DNA of 64,000 nt from Nisaea sp. Its GTDB lineage: Bacteria; Pseudomonadota; Alphaproteobacteria; Thalassobaculales; Thalassobaculaceae. Numbering within the stretch: the stretch's first letter is position 1; each line of letters opens with the position of its first letter. Made by a program: the position numbers and the translations under genes. The stretch spans positions 1 to 64,000 of the forward strand of contig NZ_JAEPQA010000007.1 of the NCBI RefSeq assembly GCF_017640745.1. Reading direction: 5' to 3'. The notes under the pieces are model-generated. The model was given only the letters and a program-made list of their open reading frames with translations. It searched no databases and was not told where the DNA came from. Below are positions 44,551 to 54,353 of this stretch, piece after piece.

Positions 44551-45310
44551 CGACCAGCTCCATGTCGGCGGCGGCAGCTTCGTCGCGGATCAGAGACCAC
44601 AGCCTCTCGCGCGCTTCGGTCAGTTCGGTGAGCCGGCCGGGGCGCTCGGCGAGCGGCATGTCGATCGCGACCACGTCGCGGATCGTCCCGGGGCGCCGCG
44701 AGAGCACGACGATCCGGTGGCCGAGGCGGACCGCCTCTTCCAGATTGTGGGTGACATAGACGGCCGTGAACGGCGTCTTCGACCAGAGGCCGACGAGATC
44801 GTCCATCAGCAACTCGCGGGTCTGGCTGTCCAGTGCGGAGAGCGGTTCGTCCATCAGCAGGACGGCCGGGCGGACTGCAAGCGCGCGGGCGATGGCGACG
44901 CGCTGCTTCATACCGCCGGAAAGCTGGCGCGGCAGGGCCACCTTGAAATCGGAAAGTTTCGTCCGCGCCAGCACGTCGTCGATGATAGCCTCGCGCTCCG
45001 TTTTGCCCAGCGGATGGTCTTCCAGCACAAGGGAGACGTTCCCGGCGACGCTGCGCCAGGGCAGGAGCGCGAAATCCTGGAAGATATAGGTCAGCGGATT
45101 GAGGCTGCCTGCCGGAGGTGCGCCATGCTGCAGCACGGCGCCTTCATCAGGTTTCTCGAGGCCGCCGATCAGCCGGAGTAGGGTCGATTTCCCGCAGCCC
45201 GACGGACCGACGATGCAGACGATCTCGCCCGCCGGGATCTCGAGATCGATCCCGCTCAGGACCGACATCCCGCCGTAATGGTGACTGATGCCGTCGAGGG
45301 AAAGATGCAT
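44543..45310 (-). CDS. ABC transporter ATP-binding protein (SsuB/TauB-type)
   Basis: A 255-residue ATPase with Walker A GPSGCGKS, Q-loop FQDFALLPW, signature LSGGMKQR and Walker B LLMDEPLSALD all intact. It energises import together with the adjacent permease and substrate-binding protein. Confidence 0.9.
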   Translation of the reverse strand: MHLSLDGISHHYGGMSVLSGIDLEIPAGEIVCIVGPSGCGKSTLLRLIGGLEKPDEGAVLQHGAPPAGSLNPLTYIFQDFALLPWRSVAGNVSLVLEDHPLGKTEREAIIDDVLARTKLSDFKVALPRQLSGGMKQRVAIARALAVRPAVLLMDEPLSALDSQTRELLMDDLVGLWSKTPFTAVYVTHNLEEAVRLGHRIVVLSRRPGTIRDVVAIDMPLAERPGRLTELTEARERLWSLIRDEAAAADMELVDA

Positions 45311-45360
45311 GGATGATCCGTGAAGCGGCGGGAGGGCCCGGCGAGGCCGGGCCCCTTCGC

Positions 45361-46383
45361 TCAGTAGGTTTCGACGAACTGCGCGTCGACCAGCGTGTCG
45401 ATCTTGATGTCCTTGCCGACAAGGCCTTCGGACTGGAACCAGGCGAGTTGCTTCTTCACGTTGGTGAGGTTCAGCTTCAGGTTCGGCTGCAGGCGCATGG
45501 CACCGTTCTTGATCGACGGCGCGGCCTTCTCGATCGGCTGGGTGTTGTAGACGTATTTGTGGATGAGCGCAGTCATCTCGTCGATCGCCGCGTCGCCGTT
45601 GGTCTTGTCCACCATCACAGCGTTGAAGTCGGCGGAGCCTTTTGCATAGGCGGCGACGAAACGCTTCACCAGATCCGGACGCTCGGCGGCGTTCTTGGCG
45701 GAGGTGAACGCGGTGGTCACCTGGTAATCGTCATAGTCGCTGATCCAGCCGATCACCTTCGCAGCGCCGCCGGCAACCAGCGGTTTGGCGATATGCGGAA
45801 CGATGATCATGCTGTCGATCTGGCCGGATTTCAGCGCGCCGATCACGGCGCCGACCTTCTGCAGCGGTTTCATCGAGATTTCGGAGACGGCAAAGCCTTC
45901 CTTGGCCGCGACCTGGGAGGCCATGTAGTGGAAAGAGGAGCCGGTCTGGGTGATGCCGAGGCTGCGGCCGGCGAGTTTCGCCGGGCTCGTCAGGCCGGCT
46001 TCGTAGGCGGCGGTACTGGCGAGGATCGCGGAGCCGTCGATGCCCTTTTCCTCCTGCAGCACGCCGCCGATCACCTTCACCGCACCCTTGTCGGCGAGGT
46101 TGACGAGGCCGGCGGTGATCGAGGTCACGCCGAAATCGACGTCGCCCGAGGCGATGGCGACCGCCATCGGCTGCGCCGCCTGGAAAAACTTGAATTCGAC
46201 CTCAAGGCCCTGCTCGGTGAAGTAACCCTTCTCGAAGGCGACGAAACCGCCCGCATGGGAGGTAAAGCGCAGCGCGCCAACGGTGATCTTGTCCGCGGCG
46301 AGCGCCGGTCCGAAGGTGGTTGCCGCCAGGCCGATGGCCGCGAGACCCGCCATCACGGCGCGGCGCGAGAAGAGATGCTTCAT
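45361..46383 (-). CDS. ABC substrate-binding protein (NMT1/SsuA-like)
   Basis: A 340-residue protein with an N-terminal export signal containing SRRAVMAG, which could be Tat-type, and cleavage after ALA at about residue 29. The mature part has the NMT1/SsuA-like fold (GYFTEQGLEVEFKFFQ, SGDVDFG). It binds a small organic ligand in the periplasm; which one is not readable (sulfonate, pyrimidine precursor or similar). First gene of the operon. Confidence 0.85.
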   Translation of the reverse strand: MKHLFSRRAVMAGLAAIGLAATTFGPALAADKITVGALRFTSHAGGFVAFEKGYFTEQGLEVEFKFFQAAQPMAVAIASGDVDFGVTSITAGLVNLADKGAVKVIGGVLQEEKGIDGSAILASTAAYEAGLTSPAKLAGRSLGITQTGSSFHYMASQVAAKEGFAVSEISMKPLQKVGAVIGALKSGQIDSMIIVPHIAKPLVAGGAAKVIGWISDYDDYQVTTAFTSAKNAAERPDLVKRFVAAYAKGSADFNAVMVDKTNGDAAIDEMTALIHKYVYNTQPIEKAAPSIKNGAMRLQPNLKLNLTNVKKQLAWFQSEGLVGKDIKIDTLVDAQFVETY

Positions 46384-46545
46384 CCCTGTTCCTCCCGATT
46401 TTGCTTTTTAGGTGGCGGACCCGGTGCCGCCAAAAGACATCGGCTTTCTTAGTCGGTTCGCTTCGCGGTGGAAACCAATTTGCGCAATCCGATCCGCTTG
46501 CGCAAAGATAGGTCCCAATAAACCAACCTCTGGAAACGCCTCCCA

Positions 46546-48183
46546 ATGGACAGCTTCGATTATGTCATCGTCGGCGCCGGCTCGGCCGGCTGCGTGCTCG
46601 CGAACCGTTTGAGCGCGGATCCCTCCGTCACGGTCTGCCTGCTGGAGGCGGGGCCGCCGGATTATCATCCGATGATCCATATTCCGGCGGGCTTCATGAA
46701 GACACTTGTCAATCCGTCGGTGAACTGGCTCTACCAGAGCGAGCCGAGCTATTGGACCGGCGGTCGATCCATTGCCGCGCCGCGAGGCAAGACCCTCGGC
46801 GGCTCCAGCTCGATCAACGGCCATATTTACAACCGCGGCCAGCGGCTCGATTTCGACGGCTGGGCGCAGCGCGGCAATCGCGGCTGGGGCTATGCCGACG
46901 TGCTGCCCTATTTCAAGCGTACCGAGCGCCGCATCGGGGAGGGGGACGATACCTTCCGCGGCCGCGAGGGCAACATGGCGGTCACCAATATCGACTGGCA
47001 GCACCCGCTCTGCGACGCCTTCATCCTCGGCGCGGTCAGCCTCGGGATCCCGCACAACAAGGATTATAACGGCCAGGTTCAGGAAGGCGTCTCCTACGCC
47101 CAGCGCACCATCCATGGCGGCCGGCGTATGAGCACGGCGCGGGGCTATCTGCGTCCGGCGATGAAGCGCAAGAACCTGACCGTGCGCACCCATGCACATG
47201 CGACGCAGATCCTGCTCGACGGCAAGAAAGCGACCGGCGTGCGCTATTCCCACGGCGGCCGGCACGGCATTCCGACGGAGGTGCATGCGCGCCGCGAGGT
47301 GATCCTTTCGGGCGGTGCAGTGAACTCTCCGCAGCTCCTGCAGCTTTCCGGCATCGGCAATCCGGAGTTTTTGCGCAATCTCGGGATCGAGGTCCGCCAT
47401 GCCCTGCCGGGGGTGGGCGAAAATCTCCGGGACCATTACGCGCCGCGCTTCACGGCGCGGGTGAAGAACTCGAGCAGCATCAACGAGCTTGCACGCGGCC
47501 CGCGGCTCTGGGGCGAGATCTTCAAATATTTCACCGGGCAGAAGAGCATCCTCGGCCTCAGCCCGACGCTGGTCTATTGCTTCTGGCACTCGAACGAGGC
47601 GGCCCGGAACAGCGACCTTCAGTTCACCTTCACGCCCGCGAGCTACAAGGAAGGCGTCCAGTCTCAGCTCGACGACGAGCCGGGCATGACCATCGCCTCC
47701 TGGCAGCAACGCCCGGAAAGTATCGGCTATGTCCGCGCCCGGACGGCGGATCCGTTCGAGGCACCGGCGATTCAGCCGAACTATCTCGCCGACGAGACCG
47801 ATCGCCAGGTGCTGCTTTCCGGCATGAAGCTCGCGCGCCGTCTGTTGCAGACCGAACCGCTGATGCCGTTCTTCGCCGGCGAGATCTATCCGGGCCCGGG
47901 TGTTCAGACGGACGACGAGCTCCTGGCGGCAGCCAGGGAGCGGGGCACGACGACCTTCCACCTCATGGGAAGCTGCCGGATGGGGCCGGAAAGCGATCCC
48001 ACCGCAGTCGTGGACGATGCGTTGCGCGTGCGGGGTATCGAGGGGCTTCGGGTCGCTGATGCCTCGATCATGCCGACCATGCCGTCGGCCAACCTCAACG
48101 CGTCCACCATGATGATCGGGGAAAAGGCCTCCGACCTCATCCTCGGGAAGCCCGCTGCCGAGGCCGCTGTTCTCCGGGATTAA
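46546..48183 (+). CDS. GMC-family FAD oxidoreductase (choline dehydrogenase-like)
   Basis: A 545-residue protein with the N-terminal FAD loop (GAGSAGCVLANRLS, about 8-21), the GMC signature near residue 80 (GGSSSINGHIYNRG) and the C-terminal active-site region around FHLMGSCRMG and NLNASTMMIGEKASD. The family oxidises alcohols to aldehydes. It is divergent from the ABC transporter operon, so it may use the imported compound, which is inference. Confidence 0.88.
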   Translation: MDSFDYVIVGAGSAGCVLANRLSADPSVTVCLLEAGPPDYHPMIHIPAGFMKTLVNPSVNWLYQSEPSYWTGGRSIAAPRGKTLGGSSSINGHIYNRGQRLDFDGWAQRGNRGWGYADVLPYFKRTERRIGEGDDTFRGREGNMAVTNIDWQHPLCDAFILGAVSLGIPHNKDYNGQVQEGVSYAQRTIHGGRRMSTARGYLRPAMKRKNLTVRTHAHATQILLDGKKATGVRYSHGGRHGIPTEVHARREVILSGGAVNSPQLLQLSGIGNPEFLRNLGIEVRHALPGVGENLRDHYAPRFTARVKNSSSINELARGPRLWGEIFKYFTGQKSILGLSPTLVYCFWHSNEAARNSDLQFTFTPASYKEGVQSQLDDEPGMTIASWQQRPESIGYVRARTADPFEAPAIQPNYLADETDRQVLLSGMKLARRLLQTEPLMPFFAGEIYPGPGVQTDDELLAAARERGTTTFHLMGSCRMGPESDPTAVVDDALRVRGIEGLRVADASIMPTMPSANLNASTMMIGEKASDLILGKPAAEAAVLRD

Positions 48184-48341
48184 GTGAATACTTTTTGGTG
48201 CAGGTGGCTTCGGCGCAATTCCGCGAAATTCGGTGGAAATTCGTTAAGCAAGAATTAATGTTTTTCTGTTTTGATAGAAAAACAGAGCGTTCCACGTTGG
48301 TGATCGGCCAAAAATCGTTTTAGTATCCGCGGGAATTAACC

Positions 48342-48605
48342 ATGGCGTTGGATTTTAACAGAGGCAGCATGGGCTCGTCGAAATCACGCAAGAACGTGTA
48401 TGCGGGGCACCGTACGTCCATCATCCTCGAAGAGGACTTCTGGGATGCCCTGGAAGAGTGTGCGCACGACCGCGAGTTGTGTATCGACACGATCGTGACC
48501 GACGCCGAAAAGGCCTTTCCGGACATGAGCCGGACTGCCGCCGTACGGATGTTCCTGCTTGAGCATTTCCGTGCCAAGGCGGACGAGCCCGACCCGATCC
48601 ACTGA
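48342..48605 (+). CDS. Ribbon-helix-helix protein
   Basis: An 87-residue protein with the RHH_4 pattern seen in many Alphaproteobacteria: GHRTSIILEEDFWDALEECA followed by an HDRELCIDTIV helix and MSRTAAVRMFLLEHF. It is likely a DNA-binding regulator. An alternative start is at residue 10. An inverted repeat TTTTTCT/AGAAAAA (48261-48267, 48276-48282) upstream could be its operator or the end of the GMC transcript. Confidence 0.82.
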   Translation: MALDFNRGSMGSSKSRKNVYAGHRTSIILEEDFWDALEECAHDRELCIDTIVTDAEKAFPDMSRTAAVRMFLLEHFRAKADEPDPIH

Positions 48606-48732
48606 CACTGCGATTTCGCCACGCGTAAGCAGTTTCTGGCATCGGTCGCCGGAGCTTGTATCATCGCGTCATGAGTGACCTTTCCTGTCCTGTCTTAATC
48701 AGGTCACTGGCAGCACGTCCCAAAATAGAAAC

Positions 48733-49140
48733 TCAGCTTCCGTCGTAGTCCGTCAGATCGGCTTCCTCGCCCGGTGCGAAGTCTATGTGGATGTGGTTGC
48801 CGTCATGGTCGTTGATGTTCACCTGCTGGATCCGCATTTCCGGCAGCACGCCGCAGCGGTAGGCGACCTTCTCCTTCCTCAGATGTGCGAGGAAATCGGC
48901 AAGGCCTTCGGCCTGGATGGCGAAATGCTCAAGCTGCGCGTCCGGCCGGTAGGGCGCCGGATCCTTCGTCACCCCAACCAGATGCACCATCGCCGCGCCG
49001 TTGGCGTAGAGCCAGGCGCCGGGAAAGGGGAAGGGCGGGCGCTCGCCCGGATGCATGTCGAGGACGCGGCCGTACCAGGCGACCATCGCGTCGAGATTCT
49101 TGGTCCTGATATTCACGTGATCGAGGGTTTTAAGCGCCAT
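48733..49140 (-). CDS. VOC-family (glyoxalase-like) protein
   Basis: A 135-residue protein with the vicinal-oxygen-chelate fold: LDHVNIRTKNLDAMVAWYGR at the N-terminus, a middle HFAIQ strand, and GNHIHIDF at the end supplying metal ligands. Likely a metal-dependent lyase, isomerase or dioxygenase; substrate unknown. It is divergent from the glycosylase gene. Confidence 0.82.
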   Translation of the reverse strand: MALKTLDHVNIRTKNLDAMVAWYGRVLDMHPGERPPFPFPGAWLYANGAAMVHLVGVTKDPAPYRPDAQLEHFAIQAEGLADFLAHLRKEKVAYRCGVLPEMRIQQVNINDHDGNHIHIDFAPGEEADLTDYDGS

Positions 49141-49201
49141 GGGCTTTTCTTTCTGTTCACGTTATGTTTCAGTTTCTTCCCGTCTCCGTTAAGCATAGTC
49201 C

Positions 49202-50419
49202 ATGGTCGATCAACTTCCCAACCGCGATGCGCGCCGCCTGTTCCTCCACCTTCACGCCCTCGGCGATGCGCCGGGCCGGCCGTTCCGGCGCAAGGACGTG
49301 CCCGAGCTGATCCACCGGATCGGTTTCGTGCAGGTCGACAGCATCCGCACGGTGGAGCGGGCCCATCACCACATCCTCTTTTCCCGCGCCAATGCCTACA
49401 AGCCGGACTGGCTGCACCATCACATTGAGCGCGAGCGCACCCTGTTCGAGAACTGGACCCACGACGCCTCGGTGATCCCGGTCGAGTTCTTCCGCTACTG
49501 GAAACCGAAGTTCCATCGTACGCGGGAGCGGCTGATGAGCCGCGACTGGTGGCGTGAGCGGCTTGGCGAGGATTACGAGGAGACCTGCGCCCGCATCCGA
49601 GCGCACATCGAGGAGAACGGCCCGGTCCGTTCGCGCGACCTGACGGCGGACGAGAGCCATCACGACGGCTCGGACGAGAACAAGGCCTGGTGGGGCTGGA
49701 AGCCGTCGAAATCGGCGCTCGAACATCTCTGGCGCACCGGCCAGCTCGCCGTCTCGGCCCGAGAAGGTTTTCAGAAGGTCTACGATCTGGTCGAGAAGGT
49801 GGTGCCGCCGGAGCACTACGCGCCGGAGGTGCATGACGAGGAATTCATCGACTGGGCCTGCCGCTCGGCGTTGGAACGGCTCGGTTTCGCGACGCCGGGA
49901 GAGCTCGCCGCCTATTGGGACGCGATCACGCCGGCCGAGGCAAAGGAGTGGGCGGAACGTCAGGGTCCGGAGATTGCGATCCCGGTCGATATCGGCAATG
50001 CGGATGGAACGGTGCGGCGCCATCTTGCCCGTCCCGACACACTTGATCTCGCCAGCGAGGTGTCACCCCCACCGGGCCGCGTGCGCTTTCTCAGCCCGTT
50101 CGACCCGGCACTCCGCGACCGCAAAAGGCTGCAGCGCCTCTTTGGATACGATTACCGGATCGAGGTCTTCGTGCCGGAGGAGAAGCGGCAATACGGCTAT
50201 TACGTCTTCCCGATGCTGGAGGGCGACCGGCTCACCGGTCGGATCGACATGAAGGCGGACCGCCCGGCGGGCGTGCTGCGCATCCGCAAGCTCTGGCTGG
50301 AGCCGCGCCTCTCGTTGACGCCGCAGCGCAAGGCCAAGATCGAGGCCGAACTGCAGCGCTGGCTGAAATATCTAGGTCTCGAGCGGGCCGACGGTGACGG
50401 GTTCGAGGTTGCGCTCTAG
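49202..50419 (+). CDS. AlkX/YcaQ-type DNA glycosylase (HTH_42)
   Basis: A 405-residue winged-helix protein. The family active-site motif appears as FVQVDSIRTVERAHHHILFSR, where Gln-Val-Asp is the QxD catalytic motif of the AlkX/YcaQ subgroup (AlkZ has QxQ). Two further winged-helix regions follow. The family unhooks DNA interstrand crosslinks and alkylated bases. Its end overlaps the convergent LysR gene by 4 bases. Confidence 0.8.
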   Translation: MVDQLPNRDARRLFLHLHALGDAPGRPFRRKDVPELIHRIGFVQVDSIRTVERAHHHILFSRANAYKPDWLHHHIERERTLFENWTHDASVIPVEFFRYWKPKFHRTRERLMSRDWWRERLGEDYEETCARIRAHIEENGPVRSRDLTADESHHDGSDENKAWWGWKPSKSALEHLWRTGQLAVSAREGFQKVYDLVEKVVPPEHYAPEVHDEEFIDWACRSALERLGFATPGELAAYWDAITPAEAKEWAERQGPEIAIPVDIGNADGTVRRHLARPDTLDLASEVSPPPGRVRFLSPFDPALRDRKRLQRLFGYDYRIEVFVPEEKRQYGYYVFPMLEGDRLTGRIDMKADRPAGVLRIRKLWLEPRLSLTPQRKAKIEAELQRWLKYLGLERADGDGFEVAL

Positions 50420-51333
50420 CCGATTTCCGCGACCTGCCGCCGCCGCAGAACCGATCTCGCGGTGTCGATGAAGGCGCGCAGCTTCGGATTGTTGGCGGTG
50501 CGCTCCGGGTAATAGAGGAACAGCCCGGTCTCCTCGACGGAGGCTTCCGGCATGACCTCGACAAGGCTGCCGTCGGCCAGCCGGTCGGCGATCCAAGGTT
50601 CGAACATGTAGATGATGCTGAGCCCGTCGAGCGCGAGATCGATCGCCGTTGTCCAATCGTTGACGATCAGGTTGCCGGAGCTCGGCACGCGCACCTCGCC
50701 GGTGCCGGATTCAAGCTCCCAGTCGTAGATCCCTCCGGACGGCATGCGGTAGGACATGCAATTGTGGTTCGCCAGATCCTCAAGGGAAGTCGGGGTGCCG
50801 TGACGTTCGAGATAGGACGGTGCGGCGGCCATGATCGTCCGGAAGGGCGGGGTCAGCCGGAAGGTCTTCATGTCCTGATCGATGCTGCCGCCGAGCCGCA
50901 CCCCTGCATCGAAGCCTTCGGCGACGATATCGACGAAGCGCTTTTCGCTGTCGAGCTCGATCTTCAGTTCGGGATAGCGCCGGAGCATCTCCTTCACGAC
51001 AGGCGTCACCGCCATGGCCGTGAAGGGCTGCGCGACGGTGAGCCTCAGCAATCCCGAAACGCTCCCCTGAGCCGAGCGGAGCCGTTCCAGCGCATCGTCC
51101 AACCCGGCGATCGAGGGTCCGGCGGTATCCACCAGCAGCTGCCCCCAATCCGTCAGCGACACGCTGCGGGTGGTGCGGGAGAAGAGCGGCAGGCCGAGCC
51201 GGTCCTCGACAAGGCGCACGGAATGGCTGACGGCCGAGGCGCTCATGCCGAGCTCCTTGGCGGCGGCGGCGAACCCGCCACGCCTCGCGACGGCGAGGAC
51301 GACGGGGAGGTGGGGGAGAAGGTCTCGGCTCAT
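50416..51333 (-). CDS. LysR-family transcriptional regulator
   Basis: A 305-residue protein with an N-terminal winged helix (AAKELGMSASAVSHSVRLVEDR, about 19-40) and a periplasmic-binding-like effector domain. It is divergent from iorAB with 137 bases between starts, which suggests it controls that operon. Confidence 0.88.
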   Translation of the reverse strand: MSRDLLPHLPVVLAVARRGGFAAAAKELGMSASAVSHSVRLVEDRLGLPLFSRTTRSVSLTDWGQLLVDTAGPSIAGLDDALERLRSAQGSVSGLLRLTVAQPFTAMAVTPVVKEMLRRYPELKIELDSEKRFVDIVAEGFDAGVRLGGSIDQDMKTFRLTPPFRTIMAAAPSYLERHGTPTSLEDLANHNCMSYRMPSGGIYDWELESGTGEVRVPSSGNLIVNDWTTAIDLALDGLSIIYMFEPWIADRLADGSLVEVMPEASVEETGLFLYYPERTANNPKLRAFIDTARSVLRRRQVAEIG

Positions 51334-51470
51334 TGCTGAGAAATATTGAATAATCCTTGCGGTTCAAGGGCGGGTGTCATTTTCGCATATGCACCCATCT
51401 TTCTGCCCAATGGCGACGGAAGCGGCGCGGGGGTGCGTCACGGGCTTTCGCGCGTGTGGGAGAGCGAAAG

Positions 51471-51929
51471 ATGATCACACTCAATCTGAACGGCACCGAG
51501 CACCGGCTCGATGCCGAAGCGGACATGCCCCTGCTTTGGGCGATCCGCGACCATGTCGGGCTGACTGGTACCAAGTTCGGCTGCGGCCTTGCGCAGTGCG
51601 GCGCCTGCACCGTCCATGTCGACGGCGTGCCGGTGCGCTCCTGCCAGACCTTCCTCGGGGACATCGAGGGCGCGTCGGTGACCACCATCGAGGGCATCGA
51701 CGGCAAGGTCGCGGAGACCGTCCAGGCGGTCTGGGCCGATCTCGACGTGCCGCAATGTGGCTACTGCCAGTCCGGCCAGATCATGTCGGCCTCCGCGCTG
51801 CTGGCGGAGACGCCGAAGCCGACGGACGAGGATATCGACGCGGCGATGAGCGGCAATCTCTGCCGTTGCGCCACCTACCAACGCATCCGTGCCGCGATCC
51901 ACGAAGCGGCCGACCGTCTGGAGGCCTGA
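51471..51929 (+). CDS. iorA: (2Fe-2S) subunit of molybdenum hydroxylase, IorA-like
   Basis: A 152-residue protein started at the ATG at 51471 (GAGCGAAAG upstream). Two [2Fe-2S] sites are visible: [12 protein letters not shown] (about 41-52) and CGYCQSGQ with CRC later. This is the small electron-transfer subunit of xanthine-oxidase-family hydroxylases; the pairing with a Tat-exported large subunit is that of isoquinoline 1-oxidoreductase/aldehyde dehydrogenase types. Confidence 0.85.
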   Translation: MITLNLNGTEHRLDAEADMPLLWAIRDHVGLTGTKFGCGLAQCGACTVHVDGVPVRSCQTFLGDIEGASVTTIEGIDGKVAETVQAVWADLDVPQCGYCQSGQIMSASALLAETPKPTDEDIDAAMSGNLCRCATYQRIRAAIHEAADRLEA

Positions 51930-51932
51930 TCG

Positions 51933-54140
51933 ATGCTGGTACAGAAACTCAATGAAATGGCGGACCGTGCGAAGGCCGAAGCGGTCTCGCGCCGCGGCTT
52001 CCTGCTCGGCGCCGCCGCCACCTCGGCAGGCGTCGCCATCGGCTTCCGCCCGCTCGCGGGACTCGCGGCCGCCGATCCGGTAAAGCCCGGTGCGGAACTC
52101 GCGGCCTATATCTCGATCGCCGAAGACAACACGGTGACGATCTATTCATCGCAGTTCGACATGGGCCAGGGCTCCTATCACGGGATTGCCACGCTGGTGG
52201 TCGAGGAACTCGGCGCCGACTGGTCCCAGGTGACGGTCGAGGGAGCGTCCGGCAACGTCGCGCAGTACGGCAATCTCATGTGGGGCGGGCAGTTCCAGGG
52301 TTCGGGCGGCTCCACCTCCATGGCCTCCTCCTGGGACCGCTACCGCAAGGCGGGCGCGGCCGGGCGCATGATGCTGGCCGAGGCGGCAGCGAAGGAATGG
52401 GGCGTTTCCGCCTCCGAGATAGCAGTCGAAAAGGGTGTCATCGCGCATGCCGGATCCGGCAAGACCTCCGGCTTCGGCGCCTTCGCCAAGGCCGCGGCCG
52501 GCGTGACCATCCCGGAGGACATTAAGCTCAAGGACCGTTCGGACTGGACGGAGATCGGCAATCCGGAGCTGAAGCGCTACGACCGGGTGGGCAAGACGAA
52601 GGGTGAGGAGGACTTCACCATCGATGTGAAGCTGCCCGGCATGCTGACCGCCGTGATGATCCATCCGCCGAAATTCGGTGCGACGGTCGCCTCGGTCGAT
52701 GCGGCCGAAGCGAAGGCTCTGAAGGGCGTCAGCGACGTCGTCACGATCCATCGCGGGGTCGCCGTGCTGGCGAAGGACATGTGGACCGCGCTCAAGGCCC
52801 GCGATCTGGTGACGGTCACCTGGGACGAGAGCAAGGCCGAGAAGCGCGGTTCAGCGGAGATCATGGCCGAATACCGCAATCTCGCCGCGAAGGCGCCGAT
52901 GGCGGTCGCCCGCAAGGACGGCGATCCGGAGGCGGCACTTGCCTCCGCCGCTCGGGTGATCGAGGCGACCTACGAGTTTCCCTATCTCGCCCATGCCGCG
53001 ATGGAGCCGCTGAACGCGGTTGCCGCCATGAATGCGGACGGCGTTCTGGAGATCCGGGGCGGTCACCAGATGCCGGACTATTACCAGCAGATGGCCTCCC
53101 AGTTCTCGGATGTGCCGCCGGAGAAGATCCGCATGCACGTGATGAAGACCGGCGGCGGTTTCGGCCGCCGGGCGACACCGGATGCCGAGGTCATCACCGA
53201 GGTCGCGGCGATCGGCAAGGCGATCGGCTGGAAGGCGCCGGTGAAGCTCCAGTGGACCCGCGAGAACGACATGCGGGGCGGCCGCTACCGTCCGGCCTAT
53301 GTGCACAGGATGCGGGCCGGCCTCGGCGCCGACGGCAAGCTGGTCGCGTGGGACAACCACATCGTCGGCCAGTCCATTGTCGCCAACACGATCTTCTCGG
53401 GCCTGATCAAGGACGGGGTCGACGCGACGTCGGTCGAGGGCTCCTCGACGCTGCCCTACGCCATCCCCAATCTCGGTGTCGGGCTGACGACGACGGAGGT
53501 CGGGGTGCCGGTGCTCTGGTGGCGCTCGGTCGGCTCGACCCACACCGCCTATGCGACCGAGGTCTTCCTCGACGAGGTGATCGCGGAAATTGGCGCCGAC
53601 CAGGTGCAGTTCCGCCTAGACCTGCTGAAGGACCATCCGCGCCACGCGGGCGTTCTGAAGCTCGCGGCGGAGAAGGCGGAGTGGGGCAAGCCCCTGCCGG
53701 AGGGGCATCACTGGGGCGTCGCCGTGCATGAGAGCTTCAGCTCCTATGTCGCGGAGATCGCCGAGGTCTCTGTCGAGGACGGTCAGGTGATCGTGCATCG
53801 GGTGGTCGCTGCCGTGGATGTCGGCACGCCGATCAATCCGGACGTCATCCGGGCGCAGGTCGAGGGCGGTATCGGCTTCGGTCTCGGCTCCGTGCTGAGC
53901 GAAGAGCTGACCCTGACCGGCGGCGAGGTCGATCAGGGCAATTACGACGGCTACCTGCCTCTCCGCATCGACCGCATGCCGAAGGTCGAAGTGCATATCG
54001 TGCCGAGCACGGAGCGCCCGACCGGCATCGGCGAGCCCGGCGTCCCGCCGATCGGCCCCGCCATCGCGAACGCGGTGTTCCGCGCCAGCGGTCAGCGGGT
54101 GCGGACCCTACCGTTCGAGAAAGGGTTCAAGGCCGCCTGA
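51933..54140 (+). CDS. iorB: Molybdopterin-binding subunit of molybdenum hydroxylase, IorB-like
   Basis: A 735-residue protein starting 3 bases after iorA. A Tat signal is present (SRRGFLLGAAATSAG, about 19-33). The body has the molybdopterin-domain text (GGGFGRRATPDAEVI near 405, and GIGEPGVPPIGPAIANAVF with the conserved Glu near 697). It probably oxidises an aldehyde or N-heterocycle in the periplasm, handing electrons to IorA. A strong terminator follows. Confidence 0.87.
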   Translation: MLVQKLNEMADRAKAEAVSRRGFLLGAAATSAGVAIGFRPLAGLAAADPVKPGAELAAYISIAEDNTVTIYSSQFDMGQGSYHGIATLVVEELGADWSQVTVEGASGNVAQYGNLMWGGQFQGSGGSTSMASSWDRYRKAGAAGRMMLAEAAAKEWGVSASEIAVEKGVIAHAGSGKTSGFGAFAKAAAGVTIPEDIKLKDRSDWTEIGNPELKRYDRVGKTKGEEDFTIDVKLPGMLTAVMIHPPKFGATVASVDAAEAKALKGVSDVVTIHRGVAVLAKDMWTALKARDLVTVTWDESKAEKRGSAEIMAEYRNLAAKAPMAVARKDGDPEAALASAARVIEATYEFPYLAHAAMEPLNAVAAMNADGVLEIRGGHQMPDYYQQMASQFSDVPPEKIRMHVMKTGGGFGRRATPDAEVITEVAAIGKAIGWKAPVKLQWTRENDMRGGRYRPAYVHRMRAGLGADGKLVAWDNHIVGQSIVANTIFSGLIKDGVDATSVEGSSTLPYAIPNLGVGLTTTEVGVPVLWWRSVGSTHTAYATEVFLDEVIAEIGADQVQFRLDLLKDHPRHAGVLKLAAEKAEWGKPLPEGHHWGVAVHESFSSYVAEIAEVSVEDGQVIVHRVVAAVDVGTPINPDVIRAQVEGGIGFGLGSVLSEELTLTGGEVDQGNYDGYLPLRIDRMPKVEVHIVPSTERPTGIGEPGVPPIGPAIANAVFRASGQRVRTLPFEKGFKAA

Positions 54141-54163
54141 GCGGTTTCTATCGCAACAAAGAG

Positions 54164-54196
54164 AGCCGCCGCCCGAATGGACGGCGGCTTTTTTTT
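54164..54196 (+). terminator. Rho-independent terminator of iorAB
   Basis: AGCCGCCG (54164-54171) pairs with CGGCGGCT (54182-54189), followed by a run of eight T (54189-54196), 24 bases after the iorB stop. Confidence 0.92.
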
Positions 54197-54203
54197 ACTA
54201 TTG

Positions 54204-54288
54204 TCGTCATCCCGGACTTGATCCGGGACCTTTGGGAGATTGGAGCTCTATGTTCGACAAGGCCCCGACTATTCGGCCGGGATGACGA
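54204..54288. repeat. Palindromic intergenic repeat (REP-like)
   Basis: TCGTCATCCCGG (54204-54215) and CCGGGATGACGA (54277-54288) are perfect 12-base arms around about 60 bases, and an inner palindrome CCCGGA/TCCGGG sits at 54211-54227. CGTCATCCCGGACTTGATCC-type sequences are common dispersed repeats in alphaproteobacterial genomes. The whole unit can fold into one long hairpin. Confidence 0.75.
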
Positions 54289-54353
54289 TGTTTGTTTGGT
54301 GGGGAAGAGCGAAAACGCATGCTACCGTTTCCGAAACATAGGGGAGCGTACGC

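Noticed and set aside
45313..46452. Long plus-strand frame opposite the ABC substrate-binding gene
   Set aside because: His/Arg/Gly-rich composition typical of the opposite strand of a GC-rich gene; the minus-strand gene has clear domain motifs.
46408..47961. Minus-strand frame of 517 codons opposite the GMC oxidoreductase
   Set aside because: Shadow of a GC-rich gene; the plus strand has complete GMC motifs.
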